From positions 37,379-101,378 of the forward strand of contig CALGJV010000015.1 of assembly GCA_937928595.1 (NCBI GenBank): DNA of 64,000 nucleotides, in the 5' to 3' direction. This stretch comes from an uncultured Phycisphaerae bacterium. Its GTDB lineage: Bacteria > Planctomycetota > Phycisphaerae > UBA1845 > Fen-1342. A program made the translations under genes and the position numbers. The notes under the pieces were generated by a model that was given only the letters and a program-made list of their open reading frames with translations, was not told the DNA's origin and did not search any database. Below are positions 44,392 to 53,271 of this stretch, piece by piece. Positions within the stretch are counted from its first letter, which is position 1, and each line of letters opens with the position of its first letter.

Positions 44392-46172
44392 TGCGGCGCT
44401 TCTCCATCGTGCTGGGCGGCCTGGCGGCGTTGGTGGCGGCCGCGGGCCTCTGCGCCTTCGCGTTCCTCCGGGTGTACGTCCACGCGGACGAATGCCTCGT
44501 GCTGATTCGCAAGACCGGCGCGCCGCGCCCGCCGGGCGCAAAGGTCGCTGAAGCGGGTCAGCAGGGCATCCTGCGCGAGACGCTGGGGCCCGGGCGCTAC
44601 TTCCTGAATCCGTGGACGTACGACTGGGAGCGGCACCCGCTCGTCACGGTGCCGGTGGGCGACCCGCAGACCTGGCGGGAAGCCTTCAACAGCGCCGACG
44701 ACACCGGCGTCCCGCGCCTCGAGGGCCAGTGGCCGCAGGTCGGCATCCTCGTGAACAAGGTCGGGCCACCCGATCCGCAGGGTCGCGAGGTGGTCGACGA
44801 GGGCTACCAGGGCATCCAGCGGCGCGTCCTGACCCCCGGCACGTATCGAATCAACCCGTACGCGTTCGAGGTCCGGATGGTGCCGGCCACGGTGGTGCCG
44901 GTCGGTTACTGCGGGGTCGTCACGTCGCAGCTCGGCGAGATGCCGGGCGTCGAGACCGTCGAGGAAGTCAGCGTCGGACCCGACGGCCAGCCCGTCAAAG
45001 GGCAGGCGAAGGTGATCCAGAAGCTGGCGGTGGCCGGCCAGCGCGGCGTATTGCGCGACGTGTTGCCGCCGGGCATCTACTACCTGAACCCGTACGTGCA
45101 CAAGGTGCAGATCGTGCAGGTTGGATACAACCAGATCACGCAGGACGCGTTGCGCGCCCGGTCGGAGCGCGGCGGGGCGGAGCCTTGGGGCGGCAGAGCC
45201 AAGGGCCAGCCGGCCCAGCAGGCGGCCCCGGGCCAGGCCGGCCTCCACGACCTCAGCACGCACATCACGTTCCCGTCCAAGGACGGCTTCACGATCGACG
45301 TGGAGGTGACCGTGGTCTGGGGTCGTCACCCGGCCCACATCGCCGAGATGCTCAACCGGTTCGGCGACATCGAAAAGATCATGGCGATCATTATCAGCCA
45401 GATGCGGAGCATCTGCCGCAACATCGGCTCGGACTACGAGAGCACGGACTTCATCCGCGGCGAGCAGCGCGAACTGTACCAGCGAGCGGTCACCGAGACG
45501 CTCCAGCGCGCCTGCCGCGAGCGCGACATCGAGATCCTCATCGCGCTGATCCACAACATCGAGGTCCGCGGCAGCCCCGAGGCCGAGAAGGAAGGCATGG
45601 ACCTCAAGAAGACCATCCAGCGCGGGTTCATCGCCAAGGAGCAGGATCTGACCAAGCAGGCCCAGCGCGAGACGGCCCGCGTCAAGGCCGACCTCGAGAC
45701 CGCCAAGGTCGGCGTAGAGATCGCGCGCGAGCGCATCGCGGCCGATACGCGCAAGCAGGTGGCCGAGATCAAGGCCATCGGCGAGAAGCAGGCCCAGGAG
45801 ACGCTCGCACAGCGTGACCTGGAGGTTGCGCAGATCGAGCGGCAGATCGCCGATCTTGACGCCGAGACGACGCGCCTGCTCGGCAAGGCCCGCGCCGACG
45901 TCGAGCAGCTCCGCAACCAGGCCGACGCCGACGGCAAGCGGCTGATGATCGCGGCCTTCGGCTCGGGCAGCGCGTACAACCTGTACACCTTCGCCGAGAA
46001 CTTCGCCCCCGAAAGCATTCGCCTGATCTTCGCGGGCGAGGGTACGTTCTGGACGGACCTGTCCCGGGCGCAGGACGCGGCCGCGCTCGAGCTGCTGCGC
46101 TCGGCCCCGGCTGCAAAGCCGACCGCCCCGTCGGCCGGCGGACCGGCTCCGCGCGAAGAGCGGCCCCGATAG
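44388..46172 (+). CDS. Second SPFH/Band-7 membrane protein with the same triplicated module
   Basis: The 594-residue protein has an N-terminal membrane helix (about residues 8-28), a pre-core with three modules TLGPGRYFLNPW (65-76), VLTPGTYRINPY (147-158) and VLPPGIYYLNPY (225-236), each led by G-I/V-x-R, then an SPFH core (about 285-400) and a long coiled coil (about 410-540). It resembles the preceding protein in architecture but is not a simple copy; the module spacing is about 80 rather than 58 residues. The pair probably co-assembles at the membrane. GGAG lies seven bases before the ATG. The Ala/Pro-rich tail is likely disordered. Confidence 0.88.
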   Translation: MMRRFSIVLGGLAALVAAAGLCAFAFLRVYVHADECLVLIRKTGAPRPPGAKVAEAGQQGILRETLGPGRYFLNPWTYDWERHPLVTVPVGDPQTWREAFNSADDTGVPRLEGQWPQVGILVNKVGPPDPQGREVVDEGYQGIQRRVLTPGTYRINPYAFEVRMVPATVVPVGYCGVVTSQLGEMPGVETVEEVSVGPDGQPVKGQAKVIQKLAVAGQRGVLRDVLPPGIYYLNPYVHKVQIVQVGYNQITQDALRARSERGGAEPWGGRAKGQPAQQAAPGQAGLHDLSTHITFPSKDGFTIDVEVTVVWGRHPAHIAEMLNRFGDIEKIMAIIISQMRSICRNIGSDYESTDFIRGEQRELYQRAVTETLQRACRERDIEILIALIHNIEVRGSPEAEKEGMDLKKTIQRGFIAKEQDLTKQAQRETARVKADLETAKVGVEIARERIAADTRKQVAEIKAIGEKQAQETLAQRDLEVAQIERQIADLDAETTRLLGKARADVEQLRNQADADGKRLMIAAFGSGSAYNLYTFAENFAPESIRLIFAGEGTFWTDLSRAQDAAALELLRSAPAAKPTAPSAGGPAPREERPR

Positions 46173-46529
46173 GCACCGCTGGAGACGGCGAAGCGAGCTT
46201 GCTGGACGGGCTGGCGCTCGAGACCGAGTTATTCGGACCTTGTCGCGGCTCGCCTACAGAACTTGAGACGGGCCAGCGAGTTACGAGTTGGCCTGCAGCG
46301 GACGAAACAGCGTGCCGCGTCGATCGCGACGGGCTTTCGCGCTCGCCGCGGCACAACATGGCGAAGAAAACGTTAGGTGTGCTGCGGTCCGCTCGCTATA
46401 CTCGTGCCAGAGGAGGAGGTAGCGCCGTCGGGCGCGGCTCCATGTCACGATAAAGAGTGCGCCGTTCGGGGGCGCAGGGCGGCACGGGTCGCCGCCCGAA
46501 ATCCACGCAACGTGGAGGAGGAGACCACG
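46173..46529. other. Gene-less stretch before the propeller PEP-CTERM gene
   Basis: These 357 bases hold no supported gene. A TATACT at 46397-46402 with TTAGGT 18 bases upstream is a weak promoter candidate for the next gene. A second AGGAGGAGG tract near 46410 resembles a ribosome site but opens no plausible frame. A GGAGGAG site lies directly before the ATG at 46530. Confidence 0.45.
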
Positions 46530-47414
46530 ATGTTGCGACGCTTCGTTGCGGTGGCCGTGCTGGCCGCGGTGCTGGTCCCGTCAGCTGCCAATGCCCAGTA
46601 TGTGATGATGCCGGACTCGACGAACAACCGGCTGGTCCTGTTCGATCCTCAGACCGGCGCGCTCGTCAACAACAACCTCTTCGGCCTGGCGGGTGGGACG
46701 CCCATCCACGCGATGCAGGTGGGCAACGAGATCTGGGTCTCGGAGCAGGTGGGCGACCGGATCTCGCGGTGGGCGTTCGACGGCAGCCCGCTCGGAGCGA
46801 TCACCGGCGGGCTGGACAACATCCGCGGCATGGGGCTGATCGACGGCAAGGTCTACGTCACGAACGCCGGCACGGCGAACGGCGCTCCGGGCGCGGCGAT
46901 TGTCAGCTTCGATCCGGCCGGCAATCCGCTCGGGTTCTTCACAACGCCGCAGGCCCCCAGCCCCTTCGGCATTCTTGCGCACCAAGGCGGCATGCTCGTC
47001 TCGTCGAGCCAGCCCAACGATGACATTCACCGCTACAGCCTCTCGGGCGTCTCCCAGGGAACCTTCCACAACAGCACATCGCTCAATTTCGTCGAGCAGA
47101 TGGCCTACAAGGCAAACGGTAACGTGCTGGCGGCGACCTTCTCGTCGCCGGCGGCCGTGTACGAGCTGGACGTCAACACCGGCGCGATCGTGAGTTCGTT
47201 CACGGCGTCCGGGGCCCGCGGCGTGTACCAGCTCAGCAACGGCAACATCCTGTGGACGAACAACTCCGGCGTCTTTGTTTATGACATTGGTGCCGGCGTC
47301 AGCACGCAAGTATACACCGGCGGCGGCCGGTATCTCGACTTCCTGCTGATTCCCGAGCCCGGCAGTCTCGTGCTGCTCAGCCTGATCGGCCTGGTCGCGC
47401 TGCGACGGCGGTAG
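46530..47414 (+). CDS. PEP-CTERM exported propeller-like protein
   Basis: The 294-residue product has a signal peptide (about residues 1-23, ending ANAQ), a body of six or so propeller-like strands repeats (such as RLVLFDPQTGALV and RYSLSGVSQGTF) and a C-terminal sorting tail IPEPGSLVLLSLIGLVALRRR-like: PEP motif, helix and Arg cluster. An exosortase would process it for surface display. It is a predicted NHL/SMP-30-like propeller without visible catalytic residues. A strong GGAGGAG ribosome site precedes the ATG, and a terminator hairpin follows the stop. Confidence 0.85.
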   Translation: MLRRFVAVAVLAAVLVPSAANAQYVMMPDSTNNRLVLFDPQTGALVNNNLFGLAGGTPIHAMQVGNEIWVSEQVGDRISRWAFDGSPLGAITGGLDNIRGMGLIDGKVYVTNAGTANGAPGAAIVSFDPAGNPLGFFTTPQAPSPFGILAHQGGMLVSSSQPNDDIHRYSLSGVSQGTFHNSTSLNFVEQMAYKANGNVLAATFSSPAAVYELDVNTGAIVSSFTASGARGVYQLSNGNILWTNNSGVFVYDIGAGVSTQVYTGGGRYLDFLLIPEPGSLVLLSLIGLVALRRR

Positions 47415-47448
47415 TCCCCACGGCGCCGTCCAGAGAACCGAAACGAAC

Positions 47449-47485
47449 CGGCGGCCGGGTTTCTGCCCCGGCCGCCGCTGTTTTT
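47449..47485 (+). terminator. Rho-independent terminator after the PEP-CTERM gene
   Basis: A perfect 11-bp stem (CGGCGGCCGGG at 47449-47459 pairing with 47467-47477) and a seven-base loop are followed by CTGTTTTT. It lies 34 bases after the stop at 47414. Its stem may also stop transcripts from the convergent gmhA side, but the U-run is only on the plus strand. Confidence 0.85.
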
Positions 47486-47521
47486 CCACGAAATGCCGCC
47501 GCACGGGCGGGCTGTGCCGCC

Positions 47522-48082
47522 CTACCGCAGCACGCCCTCGACGCGCTCGCAGACGTAGTGATAGGCGAGCGTGTGGCACTCCTGTATGCGGTCGCTCGAG
47601 CCGTGCGGCGCGCGGAAGCACAGGTCGCAAAGCGGCGCGAGCTGCCCGCCGGACTGCCCGGTGAACCCCACGACCACCGCCCCGCGCTCGCGGGCCACCC
47701 GCGCCGCCGCCAGCACGTTCGGCGAGTTCCCGCTGGTGCTCAGCACGAGCACGACGTCGCCTGCCTGCACAAGCCCCGCCAGCGGCCGGGCGAAGGACTG
47801 TTCGTAGCCGTAGTCGTTCGCGACGGCCGTCAGCGTCCCCACATCCCCCGCCAGCGAGACCGCCGGCCAGGCCGGCCGGTCCACCTTGAACCGCCCCAGC
47901 AACTCGCCCGCGATATGCTGGGCGTCGGCCGCGCTGCCGCCGTTGCCGAGCGTGTAGACCCGCCGCCCCGCCCGGAAGCACGCCACGATGGCTTCGGCGA
48001 TGGCGTCCAGCAGTTCGCCCTGCTCCGCCAGGCCGGCGACGACCTGCTGATGCTCCGCGAGAACAGCGTTCCAATCGCGCAT
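47522..48082 (-). CDS. gmhA: Phosphoheptose isomerase (sedoheptulose 7-phosphate isomerase)
   Basis: GmhA converts sedoheptulose 7-phosphate to D-glycero-manno-heptose 7-phosphate, the first step toward ADP-heptose. The 186-residue SIS-fold protein has TLGNGGSAADAQHIAGELLG, VLSTSGNSPNV, and the C-terminal HTLAYHYVCE with the catalytic His region (ECHTLAYH). The start at 48082 has AGGAG eight bases upstream, and this site overlaps the stop of hldE, so the two genes form an operon in pathway order reversed (hldE first). Confidence 0.94.
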   Translation of the reverse strand: MRDWNAVLAEHQQVVAGLAEQGELLDAIAEAIVACFRAGRRVYTLGNGGSAADAQHIAGELLGRFKVDRPAWPAVSLAGDVGTLTAVANDYGYEQSFARPLAGLVQAGDVVLVLSTSGNSPNVLAAARVARERGAVVVGFTGQSGGQLAPLCDLCFRAPHGSSDRIQECHTLAYHYVCERVEGVLR

Positions 48083-48096
48083 GCGGGCGGCTCCTG

Positions 48097-49683
48097 TCAC
48101 ACCGGCGCGGGCTGCGGCCCGGCCGCGAAGCTCCGGCGGATGCGCTCCAGCTCGCCGGTCGTGCTGTAGCCTTCGACGAGATCCACGAGCACGACGCGTC
48201 CGCCGCGGCTCTCGACGAAGGCCTGCCCCACGACGCCCTTGCCGGCCCAGTCCGACCCCTTCACGAGCACGTCCGGCGCGAGCTGCTCGATCAGCCGGCC
48301 GGGGTCGGGCTCCTCGAACAGCACCACGTAGTCCACCGCCTCCAACGCCGCCAGCAGCCGCAGGCGGTCGTCTTGGCGGCGGATCGGCCGGTCGGCCCCC
48401 TTGCCAAGGGAGCGCACCGACGCGTCGCTGTTGACGCCGACGACGAGCACGCTGCCCAGCGCTTTCGCTTTCTCCAGCAGTTCCACGTGACCCGGGTGCA
48501 GGATGTCGAAGCAGCCGTTGGTGAAAACGACCGTCTCGCCGCGCTGTCGCCGGGCGTCCAGCTCGCCGCGCAGCTCCGCCGCCGCGCGGATCTTGCCCCG
48601 CCCGCGCTGAGCGCCGTGCCGCAGCTCGTGCAGGACTTCCTCCCGCGCGATCGGCACGCAGCCGAACTTGCTGACCTCCAAGCCGCCGGCGATGTTCGCG
48701 AGTACCGTGGCCTCCCCTAGCGTCGCGCCGGCGGCGGCCGCCACCGCCATCATCGCCAGCACGGCGTCGCCGGCGCCGGTGTTGTCATAGACCGCCCGCG
48801 GCGTCGTGGGAAAGCGCTGCGGTGCTGCCTCATGTCGAACGAGCAGCGCGCCGTCGCGCCCGAGCGTAATCAGCAGGGCTTCGAGCCGGTACCGCCCCAC
48901 CAGCTCGCTTGCCGCCGCCGCCAGTTCTTCGTCACGGACGCGCCGGCCGCAGGCGATCTCGAGTTCGGCCCGGTTCGGCGTCAGCAGCGTCGCGCCGCTG
49001 TACTTCTCCCAGGCCGGACTGCGCGCCGGATCGACGAACACCGGCCGGCCCCGCCGGCGCGCCGCGGCGATGACGGCCGCGCAGATCTCCGGCGCAAGGA
49101 CGCCCTTGGCGTAGTCCTCCAGGCACACAACGTCGCAGTGCGGGAGTTCCGCCTCCACGACCGTCCGCAGCGCCTCCGCATCGGCGGCCGTCGGCGGCGC
49201 GACCAGTTCGTCATCAACTCGGAGAATCTGCTGGCGATGGCGGTGTTCGGCCAGGCCGACCAGCCGCGTCTTGGTAATCGTGGGCCGGTCGCCGACCCGC
49301 ACCAGTCCGCCCGTGTCGCAGCCCGCGTCGCGCAGGGCCTGCTCCACGCGGTCGCCGAAGGCGTCACGGCCCAGCAGCCCGCAGCAGAGCACGCGGGCCC
49401 CCAACGCGACGACGTTGAGCGCCACCGAGCCCGCCCCGCCCACGCGATCCTGGCGCTCGACTACCCGCAGCACGGGCACGGGCGCCTCGGGGCTGATCCG
49501 CTCGGCGTCGCCGAAGACGTAGCGGTCGAGCATGAAATCGCCGACGAGCAGGATGCGACGCCCCGGAAATGCTTCGAGAATCGTCAGCAGGTCGCGCGAC
49601 AAGAGCACCTCGCGAGACGACAACCCGTCCGGCCGTCGCGGTCGGCCGCGCACGTGGCACCCGACCCGGCCGGGATCCGTCAT
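48097..49683 (-). CDS. hldE: Bifunctional heptose 7-phosphate kinase / heptose 1-phosphate adenylyltransferase
   Basis: HldE phosphorylates heptose 7-phosphate and, after a phosphatase step, adenylates heptose 1-phosphate, yielding ADP-heptose for lipopolysaccharide. The 528-residue protein has an N-terminal ribokinase-fold half (GGAGSVALNVVALGARV and the anion-hole motif DNTGAGDAVLAM) and a C-terminal nucleotidyltransferase half with FTNGCFDILHPGHVELL. Length is a little over the usual 475 because of the N-terminus. The ATG at 49683 has no clear ribosome site, and TACAAT ends 11 bases upstream, so a leaderless start or a later start is possible. Confidence 0.95.
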   Translation of the reverse strand: MTDPGRVGCHVRGRPRRPDGLSSREVLLSRDLLTILEAFPGRRILLVGDFMLDRYVFGDAERISPEAPVPVLRVVERQDRVGGAGSVALNVVALGARVLCCGLLGRDAFGDRVEQALRDAGCDTGGLVRVGDRPTITKTRLVGLAEHRHRQQILRVDDELVAPPTAADAEALRTVVEAELPHCDVVCLEDYAKGVLAPEICAAVIAAARRRGRPVFVDPARSPAWEKYSGATLLTPNRAELEIACGRRVRDEELAAAASELVGRYRLEALLITLGRDGALLVRHEAAPQRFPTTPRAVYDNTGAGDAVLAMMAVAAAAGATLGEATVLANIAGGLEVSKFGCVPIAREEVLHELRHGAQRGRGKIRAAAELRGELDARRQRGETVVFTNGCFDILHPGHVELLEKAKALGSVLVVGVNSDASVRSLGKGADRPIRRQDDRLRLLAALEAVDYVVLFEEPDPGRLIEQLAPDVLVKGSDWAGKGVVGQAFVESRGGRVVLVDLVEGYSTTGELERIRRSFAAGPQPAPV

Positions 49684-49831
49684 TCGTGGGCCGCATTGTA
49701 CCGGCGCAGACCGCCCGGAGCGTGGCACAGCCCGTGTCGGGCCGGGCACCGCCCGCCCGAACCGCTCGTGCGACCTGCACGCGGGTCATGGACGCCCCCC
49801 CGGGGCCGCGCCGCCGCGGCCCGCCGCTCCG

Positions 49832-50992
49832 CTAGACCGCTGCGCACACCTGCCGAGCGGCGTCCGTCAGGTCCGCCGCCGGACGCAATTGCGGAATTGC
49901 CGCCTCGCGGAGCTTGTGCCGCGCCTGCTCGACGTTCGTCCCCTCGAGCCGCACGACCACCGGCACCTGGAAGCCGACCTCCTTCGCCGCCGTGACCAGG
50001 GCGTCGGCAATCACGTCACACCGCGCGATGCCCCCGAAGATGTTGACCAGCACGGCCTTGACGCTCGGGTCCGCGAGAATGATCCGGAACGCCTCGACGG
50101 CGCCTTCGGGCGTTACGCTGCCGCCCACGTCGAGGAAGTTCGCCGGCCGGCCGCCGTGCAGCTTGATAATGTCCATCGTGGCCATCGCCAGCCCCGCCCC
50201 GTTCACCAGGCAGCCGATGTTGCCCTCCAGCGCGATGTAGTTCAGGTTGTGTTCGCGGGCCTGCAACTCCGCCGGATTCTCCTCGCTGGCGTCGAACAGC
50301 TCCTCGATCTCGGGATGCCGGAACAGCGCGTTGTCGTCGAAGTTGAACTTCGCGTCGATCGCCAGCAGTTCCCCCGTCGTCGTCACCACCAGCGGGTTGA
50401 TCTCCGCCAGCGAGCAGTCCTTCTCGAGGAAGAGCCGCGCGAGCCTGAGCATCGTCTCGGCCCCGGCCTTGCGGCGGTGCCCCTGGAGGCCCAGCGCCGC
50501 CGCCAGGGCGTGCGCCTGGAACGGCAGCAGCCCGAGATGCGGGTCGAACCATGCCTTGCGGATCGCGTCCGGATTGCGCGCCGCCACTTCCTCGATCTCG
50601 ACGCCGCCTTCGGCGCTGGCCATCAGCACCGGCACGCGCCGGGCGCGGTCCACCACGATCCCGACGTAGTACTCCCGTGCGATATCCACCGCCTGGGCCA
50701 TCAGAATTCGCCGTACCTTCACGCCGGCCGGACCGGTCTGCGGTGAGACCATCGGCTGCGCAAACATCCGCGCCGCCTCCCGCTGGGCCTCGTTCGGCGA
50801 CTGCACGAGCTTCACGTAGCCGGCCTTGCCGCGCCCGCCCGCGTGGACCTGCGCCTTGACGACCACGGTCTCGGCCCCGATGGCCCGGAACGCCTTGGCC
50901 GCCTGCTCCGGCGACTCGATCACCTGGCTGGGCGGGACCGGGATCCCCGCCTGCTGCAGCAACGCCCGCGCCTGGTACTCGTGGACCTTCAT
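49832..50992 (-). CDS. sucC: Succinyl-CoA ligase (ADP/GDP-forming) beta subunit
   Basis: SucC with SucD interconverts succinyl-CoA and succinate with nucleotide phosphorylation. The 386-residue product has the ATP-grasp N-terminus [55 protein letters not shown] and the C-terminal CoA-ligase region [14 protein letters not shown]. Length fits the beta subunit. GGGAG lies eight bases before the ATG at 50992. The alpha-subunit gene sucD is not adjacent, which is unusual because the two are normally paired. Confidence 0.96.
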   Translation of the reverse strand: MKVHEYQARALLQQAGIPVPPSQVIESPEQAAKAFRAIGAETVVVKAQVHAGGRGKAGYVKLVQSPNEAQREAARMFAQPMVSPQTGPAGVKVRRILMAQAVDIAREYYVGIVVDRARRVPVLMASAEGGVEIEEVAARNPDAIRKAWFDPHLGLLPFQAHALAAALGLQGHRRKAGAETMLRLARLFLEKDCSLAEINPLVVTTTGELLAIDAKFNFDDNALFRHPEIEELFDASEENPAELQAREHNLNYIALEGNIGCLVNGAGLAMATMDIIKLHGGRPANFLDVGGSVTPEGAVEAFRIILADPSVKAVLVNIFGGIARCDVIADALVTAAKEVGFQVPVVVRLEGTNVEQARHKLREAAIPQLRPAADLTDAARQVCAAV

Positions 50993-51164
50993 GCCATCGG
51001 CTCCCTGTGCCCGCGGCGCCCGCCGCGGCCGGTTTCGCCCGAGTGTAGCCGCAATCGGACCGCCCGCCCAGCGGCTCCGTCCGTGGCGGAAATCCCTACG
51101 GGCGGCGATAATCGCGGCTGGCGTGGGTGACGCGGTGCGACCGGGGACGGCCGGAACGACAGGC

Positions 51165-52907
51165 ATGCGGCTGCGAGAGATCATCGACATCGCCTGGCTC
51201 GAGGACTTCGCCGCCGGGCTGGCCCGCGCCGCCCGCCTGCGGGTGTGCATCTACGATGCCGATCGGTCCCTCGTGCTGGCCACGGCCGCCAACAACTTGC
51301 TGGCCCGCCTGACGGGGCGCGTGCTCGGCACCGTTCCGGCCCAGTTGACCCTCACTCCCGTGCCGGCCCACGACCCCCCCGGGGTTGTGGCCTTCGTCAG
51401 CCACAACGGTGTCTGGTACGTCCTCGCGCCGGTGTACGTCGACGACCAGCTCGCCGGGCACGTGGCCGTCGGCGAGTTTCGCGATCAGCCGATCCGCGTC
51501 GAGGACTGGCAGCCGCAGGAAGGCCCGCCGCTCGACCCGGCCGAGATCATCAGCGCCTGGGAGTCGTTGCCGCCGCTGGACCGCGCCGGCCACTCGCACG
51601 CCGTGATCACCGCCCGCTGGGGCGCCCGGATGCTGGCGGAATGGTGCCGGCGCGAGACCCGTCTCCAGACGGCCGCCGATGAAGCGGCTCTCGTGGGCGA
51701 CACCGCCGAGTTGCTCACCGGCGAGCAGGACCTCCAGTCCATCCTCGACCGCATCGTGGCCGAGACCGCCCGCGTGATGCAGTGCCCCGCGGCGAGCATG
51801 CGGCTCTACGACGCCGCAACCGACGAACTCACGATCAAGGCCGTCTGGAATCTCCCGCAGGACTATCTCGCGAAGGGGCCGGTGCTGCGCGGCGCCAGCG
51901 CCGTGGACGACGAGGCGCTGCGGGGCGGCGTGGTCTACATCGAGGACGCCGGCCGCGACCCGCGGATTCAGCACCCCGACGAGGTTCGCCGCTGGAACAT
52001 CGTCAGCATCCTAACCGCCGGTATGGTCTATCGCGGTACGCCCGTCGGCGTGCTGCGGGTGTACACCGACCGCCGCCGCCGGTTCCGCAAGGCCCAGCGC
52101 AGCCTGCTGCATGCGGTCGCGCACCAGGCCGCCGCGGCCATCGTTCACGCGCGGCTCGTGGAAGAACGGCTCAAAGCGGTCGAAATCGAGCGCCAGCTCG
52201 CATTGGCGGGCGACCTCCAGGCCCGGATCGTCCGCACCCCGCCGCCGCGCCACCCCCACCTCGAGGTCGCGCTGGTCTTCCAGCCGAGCTACGCGGTGGC
52301 GGGCGACTTCTGCGACTTCCTGACGCTTGCGGACGGCCGGACCGCGGCGGTCGTGGGGGACGTGGTCGGCAAGGGCATCCCGGCGTCGCTGCTGATGGCG
52401 ATGGTGCGCGGGGCGCTGCGGGCCGGCGCCGAATACTGCGCGAGCCCCGCGGAACTTCTGACCCGGCTCAACCGGCAGGTCTGCCGCGACACGCGCCCCA
52501 ACGAATTCGTGACGCTGCTGCTCATCGCGTTCGATCCGGACGCGCGGCGCCTGACGTACTGCAGCGCCGGCCACGAGCCGCTGCTCGTGCTGCGCGGCGG
52601 CCGGATCCTGCCCGCCGCCGACGGCAACCTCATCCTCGGCGCGTTCACCGAGGTCGCCTTCGAGGACCGCACGCTCGCGCTCGAGCCCGGCGACCTGCTC
52701 CTGCTGTACACCGACGGCGTCTGCGAGGCCCGCAACTTCGCCGACGAGAACTTCGGCCGTGAGCGGCTCGCGGAGTCGTTGCGGCAGTACGGCCACCTCC
52801 CCCCGCGCAGCGTGCTGGAGAACCTCATGTGGGACGTGCGGCGCTTCACCGGCCTGGCCGAGCAGTCCGACGACCAGACCCTGGTCGCGATCCGCGTCCG
52901 TCGCTAG
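51165..52907 (+). CDS. RsbU-like PP2C (SpoIIE) phosphatase with PocR-like and GAF domains
   Basis: The 580-residue cytoplasmic protein begins with a PocR-like ligand-binding domain (about residues 5-150; starts DIAWLEDFAAGLARAA), has a GAF domain (about 190-335) and ends in a SpoIIE-type PP2C phosphatase (about 370-578). Phosphatase metal residues appear in VAGDFCDF, VVGDVVGKGIP, YTDGVCEARN and SDDQTLVAI. Such proteins dephosphorylate anti-sigma-factor antagonists and so set off stress sigma factors. No partner (antagonist, anti-sigma or sigma gene) is adjacent. The ATG at 51165 begins right at the domain start. Confidence 0.88.
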   Translation: MRLREIIDIAWLEDFAAGLARAARLRVCIYDADRSLVLATAANNLLARLTGRVLGTVPAQLTLTPVPAHDPPGVVAFVSHNGVWYVLAPVYVDDQLAGHVAVGEFRDQPIRVEDWQPQEGPPLDPAEIISAWESLPPLDRAGHSHAVITARWGARMLAEWCRRETRLQTAADEAALVGDTAELLTGEQDLQSILDRIVAETARVMQCPAASMRLYDAATDELTIKAVWNLPQDYLAKGPVLRGASAVDDEALRGGVVYIEDAGRDPRIQHPDEVRRWNIVSILTAGMVYRGTPVGVLRVYTDRRRRFRKAQRSLLHAVAHQAAAAIVHARLVEERLKAVEIERQLALAGDLQARIVRTPPPRHPHLEVALVFQPSYAVAGDFCDFLTLADGRTAAVVGDVVGKGIPASLLMAMVRGALRAGAEYCASPAELLTRLNRQVCRDTRPNEFVTLLLIAFDPDARRLTYCSAGHEPLLVLRGGRILPAADGNLILGAFTEVAFEDRTLALEPGDLLLLYTDGVCEARNFADENFGRERLAESLRQYGHLPPRSVLENLMWDVRRFTGLAEQSDDQTLVAIRVRR

Positions 52908-53083
52908 CCCGTGCTGCGCACATCCGGGCCCCCGCCCGGTTCGAGCGTCACGGCCCCGTTGGTGGTTCGCACCCGGACGCGGTCGAAGCCCGCCCGCGCG
53001 TCCGCCTCGTCCACCGGCGCCGTCGCCTTGAACGCCCCGCTGCATCCGGCCAGAACCGGCAAGCACGCACCGACCAGGCACAC
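52904..53083 (-). CDS. Possible short lipoprotein, perhaps a truncated DUF4097-type protein
   Basis: A 59-residue frame with a GTG start reads VCLVGACLPVLAGC, a lipobox-like signal (LAGC), and then DRVRVRTTNGAVTLEPGGG before the stop. The second part resembles the opening of DUF4097 beta-helix lipoproteins, which would go on for another 150 or more residues. It overlaps the end of the phosphatase gene by four bases and there is no convincing ribosome site. It may be a decayed gene end or a chance frame. Confidence 0.3.
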   Translation of the reverse strand: MCLVGACLPVLAGCSGAFKATAPVDEADARAGFDRVRVRTTNGAVTLEPGGGPDVRSTG

Positions 53084-53196
53084 CCGCGCGTGTCGCCTGT
53101 CGCTCTCCCGCTGCCAGGTCGTTGCGGCGCGGCCCCGGTTCCGCGCCGGCGCCGCCCGGCCGGTATTCGCCCCGCGGCCCCGGATATTGCCGCGCA

Positions 53197-53241
53197 GAAA
53201 CAAGGCGCGAGCCCAGCCGGGCGACCGGACCGGCTCGCGCC
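53197..53241 (-). terminator. Terminator after rplL
   Basis: On the minus strand the arms GGCGCGAGCC and GGCTCGCGCC form a perfect 10-bp stem (53241-53232 with 53213-53204) and are followed by TTGTTTC. The site is about 30 bases beyond the rplL stop, so transcription of the ribosomal cluster probably ends here and not in rpoBC. Confidence 0.75.
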
Positions 53242-53271
53242 CCGGCTCGTCCGCCCGGCGGCTGTCGGCGG

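Noticed and set aside
42625..44541. Minus-strand frame of 638 codons across the SPFH genes
   Set aside because: Antisense shadow of two genes with clear membrane helices, SPFH cores and coiled coils.
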